Positions 17,605-26,317 of a stretch of 64,000 nt of DNA are shown here, piece after piece. The notes under the pieces are model-generated. The model had not been told where the DNA came from. It made no database searches and worked only from the letters and a program-made list of their open reading frames with translations. The position numbers were made by a program, and so were the translations under genes. The stretch covers positions 1-64,000 of the forward strand of contig JBECLA010000112.1 of NCBI GenBank assembly GCA_040235565.1. The letters are read 5' to 3'. Origin of the DNA: JAHEIJ01 sp040235565. GTDB lineage: Bacteria; Pseudomonadota; Gammaproteobacteria; UBA6429; Thiohalophilaceae. The stretch's first letter is position 1. Every line of letters begins with the position of its first letter.

Positions 17605-18174
17605 GTGCTGGAGTTGCAGCCGGTCAGTTTAAGCCTTCAATCTGCCGAGTGCGTTTGTCTTACCGGCCCGTCGGGGGCCGGTAAATCCCTGCTATTGCGG
17701 GCGATTGCGGATCTGATACCTCATCTTGGCGAGGCGCAACTGGATGGACATAACTGCAGCGAAATGAAACCCAGCCAATGGCGCCGCCAGGTGGGTTATT
17801 TGCCGGCAGAGAGCCACTGGTGGTCTGAGCGTGTGGGGGATCATTTTCCTGTGCTGCCCGAGGCGGGGTTTGAACAATTGGGATTCACCCCCGAGGTGAT
17901 GGACTGGCAGGTGTCACGGCTTTCCACTGGCGAAAAACAGCGCCTGGCCTTGCTGCGCTTGCTGGCCAATCAGCCCCACGCCTTGCTGCTGGATGAACCC
18001 ACCGCCAGCCTGGATGCCGCTAATGTGCGCAATGCCGAGGTGATGATTCGTGACTATCGTCAAAAGTACAATGCCCCCATTATCTGGGTCAGCCATGATG
18101 CGGAGCAGGTACGGCGGGTTGCCGATCGTGTGTATGAATTGAAAGCCGGAGCAGTGCAGGAGGTGAGCCTGTGA
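17605..18174 (+). CDS. fetA: FetA-type ABC exporter ATPase
   Basis: 189 residues from the GTG start, with Walker A GPSGAGKS, signature LSTGEKQRLA and Walker B LLLDEPTASLD: a single-domain ABC ATPase of the FetA/YbbL type. With FetB it exports iron and helps oxidative-stress tolerance. The GTG start removes part of the first beta strand. A CTG at 17575 has a GAAGGA site 8 bases upstream and would add STLRLIELA, which fits the usual start of FetA proteins; no ATG, GTG or TTG exists upstream in frame. The stop overlaps fetB. Confidence 0.88.
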   Translation: MLELQPVSLSLQSAECVCLTGPSGAGKSLLLRAIADLIPHLGEAQLDGHNCSEMKPSQWRRQVGYLPAESHWWSERVGDHFPVLPEAGFEQLGFTPEVMDWQVSRLSTGEKQRLALLRLLANQPHALLLDEPTASLDAANVRNAEVMIRDYRQKYNAPIIWVSHDAEQVRRVADRVYELKAGAVQEVSL

Positions 18175-18977
18175 ATGTGATCGTCCTGAGTAGTCTCGAT
18201 CTGATCCTTGCCGCCGGCCTGGTAGGCATCCTGGCGGTATTGTCACTCATCATGCAACTGGGGGTGGCGGGACGGCTGGTGATTGCCGGTCTGAGAACCA
18301 CAGTGCAACTGCTGTTGATCGGGCTGGTGCTCGAGACCCTGTTTGCCAACGTCCATCTGGCCTGGGTGACATTGCTGGCGATGGTGATGCTGCTGGTGGC
18401 GGGACGAGAGGTTATGGCGCGACAGCACCGTCGCTTTGGTGGACTGTGGGGTTACGGTCTGGGAACCCTTTCGATGTTCGTCTCGGCATTTGCGACCACG
18501 ATTTTTGCCCTGCTGGCTATCGTTGGCACCGATCCCTGGTACGAACCCCAGTATGCCATCCCGCTGTTGGGAATGATGCTGGGCAATACCATGAACGGTG
18601 TCGCCCTGGCGCTGGATCGCCTCACCAGTAATGCCTGGCAGCAGCGCGGCGTAATTGAGGCCCGGTTGGCGCTGGGGCATGAGTGGCGGGTCGCAATCGG
18701 TGATATTACCCGCGAAAGTGTCCGCGTCGGGATGATACCGATTATTAATGCCATGGCGGCGGCGGGGATTGTCAGCCTGCCGGGGATGATGACCGGGCAG
18801 ATCCTTTCCGGGACACCACCCATCGAAGCGGTGAAATACCAGATTCTGATCATGTTCATGATCACCGCAGGCACCGGGTTTGCGACCATGGCGGCAAGCT
18901 GGATTGGTGCCCGACACCTGTTTGATGAGCGTTGCCGCTTGCGACTGGATAGATTGATACAGGGAAAGAGTCAGTGA
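18171..18977 (+). CDS. fetB: FetB-type iron export permease
   Basis: 268 residues, about 7 membrane helices, of the UPF0014/FetB family. The conserved MLGNTMNGVALALDRL segment and the GMIPIINAMAAAGIVSLPGM region, both diagnostic, are intact. It starts with GTG overlapping the fetA stop by 4 bases, so the pair is co-translated. It forms the membrane part of the metal exporter with FetA. Confidence 0.93.
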   Translation: MNVIVLSSLDLILAAGLVGILAVLSLIMQLGVAGRLVIAGLRTTVQLLLIGLVLETLFANVHLAWVTLLAMVMLLVAGREVMARQHRRFGGLWGYGLGTLSMFVSAFATTIFALLAIVGTDPWYEPQYAIPLLGMMLGNTMNGVALALDRLTSNAWQQRGVIEARLALGHEWRVAIGDITRESVRVGMIPIINAMAAAGIVSLPGMMTGQILSGTPPIEAVKYQILIMFMITAGTGFATMAASWIGARHLFDERCRLRLDRLIQGKSQ

Positions 18978-19441
18978 TGAAAGGTAATTTGGGTTTATCC
19001 TTATTTGTCATGCTGTGTCTGCATGCGCCGGTACATGCAGAGGTTTATAAATGGATCGATGACCAGGGCAGAGTGCATTTCAGTGACAAGCCACCGGGTG
19101 AAAATACGGCGCAATATCACTTGCGAGCACCCGCATCAACGAGTGAGTCTTCGAAGGAGGTGACACCAGGTGATGCGGAACGCCGCATCAAGCAGCGCAA
19201 GTTAATGGAGTCACTGGAGGCAGAGCGCCTCGAGAAGGAACAGGCGGTAGCCAGGCAAAAACAACAACAGGTTGCCCGTGAGCGTAAATGTCAGTATGCG
19301 CGTGCCGAATTACGGGCCAGCAAGAATGCCAACCTGATCTACGATTATGATGCGCAGGGTAACAGGGTTTACCTGAATGAAGCCCGGAAGCAGAAATATC
19401 TCGAATCCAGATACGCGGCCGTGCAAAAATGGTGCGAATAA
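18977..19441 (+). CDS. DUF4124-domain periplasmic protein
   Basis: About 154 residues: a signal peptide (LGLSLFVMLCLHAPVHA), then the DUF4124 core EVYKWIDDQGRVHFSDKPP at residues 22-40. A charged helical region (about 65-110) and a C-terminal part with two Cys follow. An alternative GTG lies 3 bases upstream. It begins on the last base of the fetB stop, so it is likely co-transcribed with the exporter. The function of DUF4124 is unknown. Confidence 0.85.
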   Translation: MKGNLGLSLFVMLCLHAPVHAEVYKWIDDQGRVHFSDKPPGENTAQYHLRAPASTSESSKEVTPGDAERRIKQRKLMESLEAERLEKEQAVARQKQQQVARERKCQYARAELRASKNANLIYDYDAQGNRVYLNEARKQKYLESRYAAVQKWCE

Positions 19442-19450
19442 CATAACAGG

Positions 19451-19478
19451 GGCGAGTGACGAGGGACGAGTGACAAGG
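19451..19478. repeat. GACGAG-type repeat, forward copy
   Basis: GGCGAGTGACGAGGGACGAG begins 9 bases after the DUF4124 stop. It matches the repeats by yifB/ubiK. An inverted copy closes the same gap at 19738-19762, so a second locus is bounded by inverted copies. Confidence 0.75.
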
Positions 19479-19542
19479 CACCAGGGGATTAAGGGTATAG
19501 ATAGAAAAATTTCTAAGACAGTGTGAATTATATTTTTAGAAT

Positions 19543-19706
19543 CTCTGATTAAGACATTCTGGCGAAAGCCGGAATCCAGGAATGCATTGATTTAAGTGGA
19601 CTCCGGCTTTCGGCTTCGGCTTCCTCGGCAACTGCTCCATGCGTTGCTCTAACTCCTCCATCCGTGGTGTCGTTCGCCAGAGTGACGAAATGAGACTTAA
19701 TCAGAG
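19543..19706. mobile_element. MITE-like structured element
   Basis: About 164 bases bounded by 13-bp inverted ends, CTCTGATTAAGAC and GACTTAATCAGAG (12 of 13 match). Inside lie a second inverted pair, TCTGGCGAA/TTCGCCAGA (19558-19566 and 19673-19681), and a hairpin of AAAGCCGGAATCCA with TGGACTCCGGCTTT (19565-19578 and 19597-19610). The CGAAAGCCGGAATCCAGG part resembles a repeat type common in proteobacterial genomes. No open frame and no clear target-site duplication are seen, so the mobile origin is an inference. Confidence 0.55.
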
Positions 19707-19737
19707 GATCCTTATCAACAAGTTACTAGATTCTGGC

Positions 19738-19762
19738 TCCTCGTCACTCGTCACTCGTCACT
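19738..19762. repeat. GACGAG-type repeat, inverted copy
   Basis: TCCTCGTCACTCGTCACTCG, the reverse complement of the unit at 19451. It overlaps the end of speE, just as the copy near 13961 overlaps the end of ubiK. Confidence 0.75.
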
Positions 19763-20613
19763 ATCCCTAATAGATGTTGTTCCACGAAATTGGGCAAGGC
19801 CAGGGCCCCGGCATGAATGCGGTGGTTGTAATAGCGTGTTTCGAAGCTTCTGGTTTCCACATCGCGTTGACGAAAGGCACTGAGATCGGCATTCCCCCCC
19901 ATGGTGGCGCTCCACCAGCCGGAAGGATAGACCGGTTGAGGAAAGTGGAAGGTTTGCGTCCTGGCAAAGCCGGCGGTCCGCATGGTTTTGTGCATCCGGG
20001 TGAGTAATTCGAGGTGATACAAGGGTGATTCACTCTGTTGCACCAGCAGGCCATCGTCGGCCAGGATGCGGCGGCAGTTCTGATAAAACTCTCTGGTAAA
20101 CAACACCTCGCCCGGACCGATCGGATCGGTGCTGTCGACAATGATTACATCATAGCTGTCGGTCTCGGCATCCTTGACCCATTTGATCCCGTCGGTGAAA
20201 TGTAGTTCAGCCCGCGGGTCGGTATTGGCTTCGCACAGTTCCGGAAAATATTGTTCCGACAGGCGCGTCACCCGCTCATCAATATCCACCTGCTGTGCCA
20301 GTTCAATATCCGGGTGTTTGAGCACTTCCCGCAGGGTGCCGCAGTCACCCCCGCCGATGATCAGCACTTTGCGGGGCGCAGGATGGGTGAACAGCACCGG
20401 GTGCGACATCATCTCGTGGTACAGAAAGTTGTCCCAACTCGTCAGCATGACGAAGCCGTCAATCAGCATCAGGTTGCCGAATTTTTCGGTCTCGAAAATT
20501 TCGATTTTCTGGTACGGGGTTTGTTCTTCATGCAGCTTCTTGCGGATCCGGAATGAAAAAGCCGAACCGGCTTCCCTGTGTTCCTCGGTGACCCAGTTGC
20601 CTTCTAGTGACAT
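19744..20613 (-). CDS. speE: Spermidine synthase SpeE
   Basis: 289 residues, the usual bacterial SpeE length. The aminopropyl-donor site GGGDCGTLREVLKH is intact, and the putrescine-site region VDSTDPIGPGEVLFT contains the catalytic Asp. It transfers an aminopropyl group from decarboxylated SAM to putrescine. It is divergent from speA across 119 bases, which places two polyamine genes on one control region. speD and speB are not in the window. Confidence 0.95.
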   Translation of the reverse strand: MSLEGNWVTEEHREAGSAFSFRIRKKLHEEQTPYQKIEIFETEKFGNLMLIDGFVMLTSWDNFLYHEMMSHPVLFTHPAPRKVLIIGGGDCGTLREVLKHPDIELAQQVDIDERVTRLSEQYFPELCEANTDPRAELHFTDGIKWVKDAETDSYDVIIVDSTDPIGPGEVLFTREFYQNCRRILADDGLLVQQSESPLYHLELLTRMHKTMRTAGFARTQTFHFPQPVYPSGWWSATMGGNADLSAFRQRDVETRSFETRYYNHRIHAGALALPNFVEQHLLGIVTSDE

Positions 20614-20732
20614 GCCAATTCCTCGGAGTGAAAATCGCCACTGAATGGGGCAGGCGATGTATACCTGTAAAAATGTTTATTCTATAGTCTATGCCCTGGT
20701 AACGACCAGTAGCTGAGAGACTGAAAGAATCC

Positions 20733-22628
20733 ATGACAGACTGGAGTATCGACAAGGCCCGCCAGACCTACAATGTTGCGCATTGGAGTGAAGGCTATTT
20801 TGATGTTAATTCAGCCGGCCAACTGGAGGTCTCACCGCGTCCTCAGCAGGGCCATCGGATCAACCTGACTGATCTGGTTGCCGAACTGAAAGATTTGCAT
20901 ATGAGTTTACCGGTGTTGGTACGGTTTACCGATATTCTGCATGATCGGGTGGATACCCTGTGCAACAGCTTCACCGAAGCCATGCAGGAGATCGATTACA
21001 AAGGTGGCTATACCGCCATCTATCCCATCAAGGTCAACCAGCAATACAGTGTGGTGCAGGAAATCATCGGCCATGGTCGTGATCGGGTCGGGCTGGAAGC
21101 CGGCAGCAAACCCGAACTCATGGCTGTCCTCGGTGTGGCTCGACCGGGCAGCCCCATCGTCTGTAACGGTTACAAGGATCGGGAATACGTTCGCCTGGCC
21201 CTGATTGGGCAACAGTTGGGGCATCGGGTATTTATCGTCATTGAAAAACGCTCGGAGCTGGATCTGGTGCTACAGCAGGCGGCGGAGCTGGGTGTTATGC
21301 CTCGTCTCGGATTGCGTATGCGACTGGCCTCGATTGGCGCAGGCAAATGGCAGAATACGGGCGGAGAAAAATCCAAGTTCGGATTGTCCGCCTCCCAGGT
21401 GTTGTGGGTGGTTGAACGGTTGCGCGAGGCAGGGATGCTTGATGCCTTGTGCATGTTGCATTTTCATCTCGGTTCGCAACTGGTAAATATTCGGGATATC
21501 CAGCGTGGCATGCAGGAATGTGCCCGGTTTTACGCGGAACTGCATGCCCTCGGGGTTGCTATCGATACGGTGGATGTCGGTGGTGGCCTGGGGATTGATT
21601 ATGAGGGAACTCGTTCGCGCAATCCCTGTTCGATCAATTACAGCGTGCAGGGCTACGCCACAAATATCGTGCGTGCCCTGCTGGACATCTGTGTCGCACA
21701 TGATCTGCCCCATCCGCATATTCTGAGCGAATCGGGACGCGCCCTGACAGCGCATCACGCGATATTGATAACCAATATTATCGACACCGAGCAGGTGCCG
21801 GAGAGCCTCCAGATCAATCAGCCTGAGGCTGAGAGTCCGCGGGTGCTGCATGATTTGTGGGATGGCTACGAGCAATTGCTCGAGGCAAGTAGCAGCTACG
21901 CGGCTATCGAGGTCTGGCATGACACGATGCACTGGTTACAGGAAGCCCAGAACCTGTTCAGTCACGGTATGCTGACACTGGCGCAACGTGCCGAGGCGGA
22001 AGCCATTTACTTTGCGATCTGTCGCAAGGTGCAGGTCCTGTTAATGCAGTCTCAACGGCTGCATCATGAGGTGCTCGAGCGGGTGAACGAAAAACTGGCC
22101 GATAAGTACTTTGTGAACTTTTCCCTGTTTCAGTCCATTCCCGATGTGTGGGCCATTGATCAGATTTTTCCGGTGATGCCGTTACAGCGGCTGGACGAAG
22201 CGCCATTGCGTCGCGCCGTGCTGGAGGACATCACCTGTGATTCTGATGGTCGGATTGATGATTATGTTGACAGTGAGGGTATTGAAACCAGTTTGCCGGT
22301 GCATGCAGTCAGGCCCGATGAGGAATATCTGCTGGGTATTTTCCTGGTGGGCGCCTATCAGGAAATCCTCGGTGATATGCATAACCTGTTTGGCGACACG
22401 GATTCCATCAATGTGACATTAAAAGATGATGGCAGTTACCAGTACAGTCAGCCCCTGCAGGGCGATACCGTAGACGCGGTGTTGCGCTATGTTCATTTCA
22501 ATCCGGATGATTTGCTGGAACAGTATCGCGCCAAACTCGAACAGGCAGAGCTGGATGCGAAACAGCAGCAACAGTACTGGGAAGAGCTGGGTGCCGGTTT
22601 ACACGGCTATACCTATCTCGAAGATTAA
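20733..22628 (+). CDS. speA: Biosynthetic arginine decarboxylase SpeA
   Basis: 631 residues, typical for SpeA. It is a PLP enzyme of the alanine-racemase fold: the PLP lysine is in YPIKVNQQ near residue 100. The Gly-rich phosphate loop is VDVGGGLGIDYEGT, and the C-terminal barrel contains the substrate Asp region. It makes agmatine from arginine, the first step to putrescine. No agmatinase gene is close by. It is divergent from speE. Confidence 0.96.
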   Translation: MTDWSIDKARQTYNVAHWSEGYFDVNSAGQLEVSPRPQQGHRINLTDLVAELKDLHMSLPVLVRFTDILHDRVDTLCNSFTEAMQEIDYKGGYTAIYPIKVNQQYSVVQEIIGHGRDRVGLEAGSKPELMAVLGVARPGSPIVCNGYKDREYVRLALIGQQLGHRVFIVIEKRSELDLVLQQAAELGVMPRLGLRMRLASIGAGKWQNTGGEKSKFGLSASQVLWVVERLREAGMLDALCMLHFHLGSQLVNIRDIQRGMQECARFYAELHALGVAIDTVDVGGGLGIDYEGTRSRNPCSINYSVQGYATNIVRALLDICVAHDLPHPHILSESGRALTAHHAILITNIIDTEQVPESLQINQPEAESPRVLHDLWDGYEQLLEASSSYAAIEVWHDTMHWLQEAQNLFSHGMLTLAQRAEAEAIYFAICRKVQVLLMQSQRLHHEVLERVNEKLADKYFVNFSLFQSIPDVWAIDQIFPVMPLQRLDEAPLRRAVLEDITCDSDGRIDDYVDSEGIETSLPVHAVRPDEEYLLGIFLVGAYQEILGDMHNLFGDTDSINVTLKDDGSYQYSQPLQGDTVDAVLRYVHFNPDDLLEQYRAKLEQAELDAKQQQQYWEELGAGLHGYTYLED

Positions 22629-22651
22629 AAGCAAGTGAAAAGGAAAGTGTG

Positions 22652-22927
22652 ATGGACAAGATTTTAATAGAACATAATCCCTCTCCGGCAAAACTGGAGG
22701 TCATGGGTGTGTTTGACTGGCCGATATGGCGCAAGGAAGTATCCCGCTTTCCCTGGGAGTATGACCAAACCGAAACCTGTTATTTTCTCGATGGCAGTGT
22801 GACTGTTACGCCTGAAGGGGGAGAACCGGTTGAGATGGGAAGTGGCGATCTGGTGATTTTCCCCAGGGGCATGAAGTGTACCTGGGAAGTTCGTGAAGAC
22901 GTCAAGAAACACTACAACTTCAGTTAA
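22652..22927 (+). CDS. Small cupin-fold protein
   Basis: About 91 residues forming one cupin domain: TETCYFLDGSVTVTPEGG is motif 1 and GDLVIFPRGMKCTWEV motif 2. The usual metal-binding His pair is mostly absent, as in the cupin_3 ureidoglycine-type small proteins. ATG start with AGGAAA 5 bases before; a GTG lies 3 bases upstream. It follows speA by 23 bases and may be co-transcribed. Function unknown. Confidence 0.85.
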   Translation: MDKILIEHNPSPAKLEVMGVFDWPIWRKEVSRFPWEYDQTETCYFLDGSVTVTPEGGEPVEMGSGDLVIFPRGMKCTWEVREDVKKHYNFS

Positions 22928-22945
22928 CCACTTCGGGCCGGAGAT

Positions 22946-23629
22946 TTAGCGGCGCAACAGCGCGATCCACCGCCACAGGTTCAATAAGCTGGCCAGCGAA
23001 CCCGCCAGGTAAGTGAAAGCCGCGGCACGCAGGATTCTGCGCACTCTTGGTTCATCCTCGGCGTCGACATAGCCTTCGCGTAAAATCGGCAGGGCTTTAT
23101 TGAAGCTCGCATCCAGTTCCACCGGCAGCGTTACCAGATGGACCAGGGTGGCGAGAAACATGGAACCTAACCCGGCCACCAACAACAATAATCCTGCCGA
23201 TGGCGCCCGGGTCAGCACGGCCGCAATCGGCATGATCACCAGGGCCGCGGCACCAAATTTTTGTGCCGTCGTGGCGACATGCACCAGTCGGGTTCGCAGG
23301 CTCAATAATGCCTCCCCCCGCTGATGCTGGATGGCGTGTCCGACTTCATGCGCCGCGACGGCCACAGCGGTGAGCGAATTGTGATCGTAATTGTCGGGGC
23401 TCAAGCGTACCGTCCTGCTCTGCGGATCATAGTGGTCATTTCCCGCCTCGGTTTTTTCTACACTCACTGACTGCATTGCAAAGCGATCCAGCAGGTGCCG
23501 GGCCAGTTCGCCACCGGTTCCCGGAATCCGCTGCAGGGGTTTGGCGTAGCGACGAAAGGTGTACCGTGCCCACCATTGGGGCCCGAATACCAGCAGAATC
23601 AGCAGCAGGACTAGAATGAGGTAAGGCAT
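22946..23629 (-). CDS. Membrane zinc metallopeptidase (YugP type)
   Basis: 227 residues with the zinc motif HEVGH at 94-98, inside an otherwise membrane-embedded protein. An N-terminal helix (ILVLLLILLVFGPQWW) and C-terminal helices (about 115-160 and 200-222) surround it. The family is the YugP/Zn_peptidase_2 group, whose substrates are largely unknown. It ends 18 bases from the convergent cupin gene. Confidence 0.9.
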   Translation of the reverse strand: MPYLILVLLLILLVFGPQWWARYTFRRYAKPLQRIPGTGGELARHLLDRFAMQSVSVEKTEAGNDHYDPQSRTVRLSPDNYDHNSLTAVAVAAHEVGHAIQHQRGEALLSLRTRLVHVATTAQKFGAAALVIMPIAAVLTRAPSAGLLLLVAGLGSMFLATLVHLVTLPVELDASFNKALPILREGYVDAEDEPRVRRILRAAAFTYLAGSLASLLNLWRWIALLRR

Positions 23630-23675
23630 GGTGAAACTTTAGTAGATCAAGGGTGAGCGATAACCCTCGTTGCCT

Positions 23676-24281
23676 TCAACTCTTATCCTTGATGACGATG
23701 GAAGGCACGCCAATCTCGCTGAGGCGTTTGCGAGTCTGATTCAGCGTGTTGATATCCTTGATGGGTCCTACCCGGACGCGATGCCAGGTTTCACTGTCCT
23801 TGATGCGGACGGTCTGAATTGAAGCGACAATGCCCTCCAATGCCAGCTTGGCCTTGAGGCGATCGGCCTGTTCCAGGTTGCGGAAGGAACCGGCCTGTAA
23901 CATATAGTCCACCTTGCCCGGGGTCGTTTGGGTCGCCGGGGTTTTGCTGGCAGCGATCAACTCTTCTTCCGGGATCGCGACCTCCAGCTCAGGCAAAATG
24001 GTATAGAAATCAAATCTTGGCAAAGTCTTGGAATCAGCGGCGTTCGCGTCTGGCGGAGTGTTATTTGGTTTTGTGGCTTCGCGTACATCCTGGGCTTTTT
24101 GCTGGAAAAACTGACTTACGGCTTCCCCGATTTTGGCGGTTTCCCGCTTGGGATTGGTGCTGTCGAGATAGACCAGCAAAGCAACGAACAAGCCGATGAA
24201 CAGGCCGCCCAGCATCCAGACCCAGCCGGGCAGGGAGGCTTTGTGTTTCGGTCGAGGGGTTCTGACGTAATCGCGTGGCAT
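23676..24281 (-). CDS. SPOR-domain membrane protein (FtsN-like)
   Basis: 201 residues: a basic cytoplasmic N-terminus, one membrane helix (WVWMLGGLFIGLFVALLVYL, about 21-40), a linker and a C-terminal SPOR domain (about 127-201, KVDYMLQAGSFRNLEQADRL). SPOR domains bind denuded septal peptidoglycan. The location after argS is the common place for an FtsN-type protein in gammaproteobacteria. FtsN is the likeliest role, but other SPOR proteins share this layout. Confidence 0.88.
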   Translation of the reverse strand: MPRDYVRTPRPKHKASLPGWVWMLGGLFIGLFVALLVYLDSTNPKRETAKIGEAVSQFFQQKAQDVREATKPNNTPPDANAADSKTLPRFDFYTILPELEVAIPEEELIAASKTPATQTTPGKVDYMLQAGSFRNLEQADRLKAKLALEGIVASIQTVRIKDSETWHRVRVGPIKDINTLNQTRKRLSEIGVPSIVIKDKS

Positions 24282-24296
24282 AATGCAGTGACGGGT

Positions 24297-24336
24297 TTCG
24301 AGGGATGAGTAGCGAGTAAAAACTGGTAACGAGTAT
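24297..24336. repeat. Diverged GACGAG-type repeat
   Basis: Within the gap between the SPOR gene and argS, TCGAGGGATGAGTAGCGAGT and a following GGTAACGAG resemble the GACGAG repeats elsewhere in the window, but with more mismatches. Confidence 0.4.
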
Positions 24337-24414
24337 ATAGAAAAAGGCGGAGTCGTGTGCAGCGAATAGCGGGACTTACTGCACGTTTGGCACTCCTCGC
24401 CCGTTCATTGGGCG

Positions 24415-26175
24415 TTACATCGCCTCCGGTGCGGAAACCCCCAGCAGCGCCAGGCCATTGGCGATTACCTGCCGTACCGCGCTGATTAAAGCCAGGCGGG
24501 CATTGCGTAACCCGGTATCCTCCACCAGAAACTGGTGTGCGTTGTAATAGGTATGAAAGTCATTCGCCAGCTCTCGCAGGTAATGGGCCAATTGATGCGG
24601 CTCATGATTGAGGGCAGCGGCTTCGATGATTTCCGGGTAGCGTGACAGGCGGGTAATCAGGGATTGCTCGTGGGCTTCGTTCAGGCGTGACAGCTGGGCC
24701 AGACCCTGGGCTTCATCATAGGACAGGGCCTTGTCCTGGAGTTGCCGGAACACACTGCATACCCGCGCATGCGCGTATTGAATGTAGTACATGGGGTTAT
24801 CGCTGGACTGGGACTTGGCCAGATCCAGATCGAAGTCCAGGTGTTGCTCACACTTGCGCATCACATAGAAGAAGCGAGCAGCATCACTGCCGACTTCCTT
24901 GCGTAATTGCCGCAGGGTGACGAATTCACCTGAACGGGTGGACATCTGGGCTTTTTCACCGCCACGGTACAGGATCGCGAACTGGACCAGTAATACGTCG
25001 AGCTTGTCAGCGTTATCACCCAGCGCGGTCAGGGCCGCCTTGACCCGCGGGACGTAACCGTGGTGGTCCGCGCCCCACACATCGATAACCCGATCGAAGC
25101 CACGTTCCAGCTTGTCCATGTGATAGGCAATGTCCGAGGCAAAATAGGTGCTCTGGCCGTTGTCGCGCACCAGCACACGATCCTTTTCGTCCCCGAAATC
25201 CGACGAACGGAACCAGAGTGCGCCACCCTTCTCATAGGTGTGGCCGCTGTTACGCAGGCGTTCGATGGCACGGGTGACGGCACCGGTATGGGTGAGGGAT
25301 CGTTCGGAAAACCATTCTTCGTACACCACCCCGAATTGCATCAGGTCATCGCGGATGTCAGCGAGGATATAATTCAGTCCGGTGTCAAACACGAAACGGT
25401 AATCTTCCTCACCCAGATAATTGCGGGCCTGGCCGATGACCGCGTCGATATAGGCTTCCTTGTCACCACCGTCCGGTTCATCCGGCGGCAGGCTTTCTTG
25501 CACCACCTGCCAGGCGTGGCGAAACTTTTCACCGTTCTCACGGTGGAGCTTGGCGGCGATATCCCACACGTAATCACCCTTGTAACCGTTTGTCGGGAAC
25601 GGTAATTCTTCACCGCATAATTCCAGGTAGCGCAACCACACACTGGCGGCCAGGATGTCCATCTGGCGTCCGGCATCGTTCACATAGTATTCACGGTGGA
25701 CTTCAAACCCCGCCGCGGCCAGCAGATCGGCGACCGCTGCGCCGTACGCGGCCCCGCGACCATGACCAACGTGCAACGGCCCGGTTGGATTGGCGGAAAC
25801 GAACTCCACCTGGACTTTCTTGTCATTGCCGATGGTGGAACGACCGAACGCCTCACCGGCTTCCAGGATGGCGGGGATGACGGCAGTGATGGCGTCTTGT
25901 TTGAGGAAAAAGTTGATGAAACCGGGACCGGCAATCTCGATGCGCGCCACGTCATCACCGGGCGGTAGCGCCGCGACGATCTGTTCGGCCAGATCGCGGG
26001 GCCTGGACCGTGCCGGCTTCGCCAGCAGCATGGCGACATTACAGGCGAAATCGCCATGACTGCTGTCACGGGTGCGTTCGATCTGGATCGACAGATCGAG
26101 ATCGGCAGGAAGACGGTTCTCCTGCTGCAGACGGGCAATGGCGCTGGCCACCAGGTCGCTGAGTCGGGACTTCAT
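24415..26175 (-). CDS. argS: Arginyl-tRNA synthetase
   Basis: 586 residues, class I synthetase. The HIGH motif is HVGHGRG starting at residue 135; the KMSKS equivalent is replaced by the QMSTRSG form normal in ArgRS. A C-terminal DALR anticodon domain ends the protein (YYNAHQFLVEDTGLRNARLA). It charges tRNA(Arg). The SPOR gene follows on the same strand. Confidence 0.97.
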   Translation of the reverse strand: MKSRLSDLVASAIARLQQENRLPADLDLSIQIERTRDSSHGDFACNVAMLLAKPARSRPRDLAEQIVAALPPGDDVARIEIAGPGFINFFLKQDAITAVIPAILEAGEAFGRSTIGNDKKVQVEFVSANPTGPLHVGHGRGAAYGAAVADLLAAAGFEVHREYYVNDAGRQMDILAASVWLRYLELCGEELPFPTNGYKGDYVWDIAAKLHRENGEKFRHAWQVVQESLPPDEPDGGDKEAYIDAVIGQARNYLGEEDYRFVFDTGLNYILADIRDDLMQFGVVYEEWFSERSLTHTGAVTRAIERLRNSGHTYEKGGALWFRSSDFGDEKDRVLVRDNGQSTYFASDIAYHMDKLERGFDRVIDVWGADHHGYVPRVKAALTALGDNADKLDVLLVQFAILYRGGEKAQMSTRSGEFVTLRQLRKEVGSDAARFFYVMRKCEQHLDFDLDLAKSQSSDNPMYYIQYAHARVCSVFRQLQDKALSYDEAQGLAQLSRLNEAHEQSLITRLSRYPEIIEAAALNHEPHQLAHYLRELANDFHTYYNAHQFLVEDTGLRNARLALISAVRQVIANGLALLGVSAPEAM

Positions 26176-26317
26176 AGTGTGGTTACATCATCAGAATCAA
26201 AGGCGCGGATTATACCTGTTTACCGCGCTGGGCGTCCCGGCTATGCCGCCCATGAAGCAGAAAAAAGCGCGCCCCGGTTCTGCGGCTGCGCTTCGCATGA
26301 CATCAGGCTGTGAGTAG

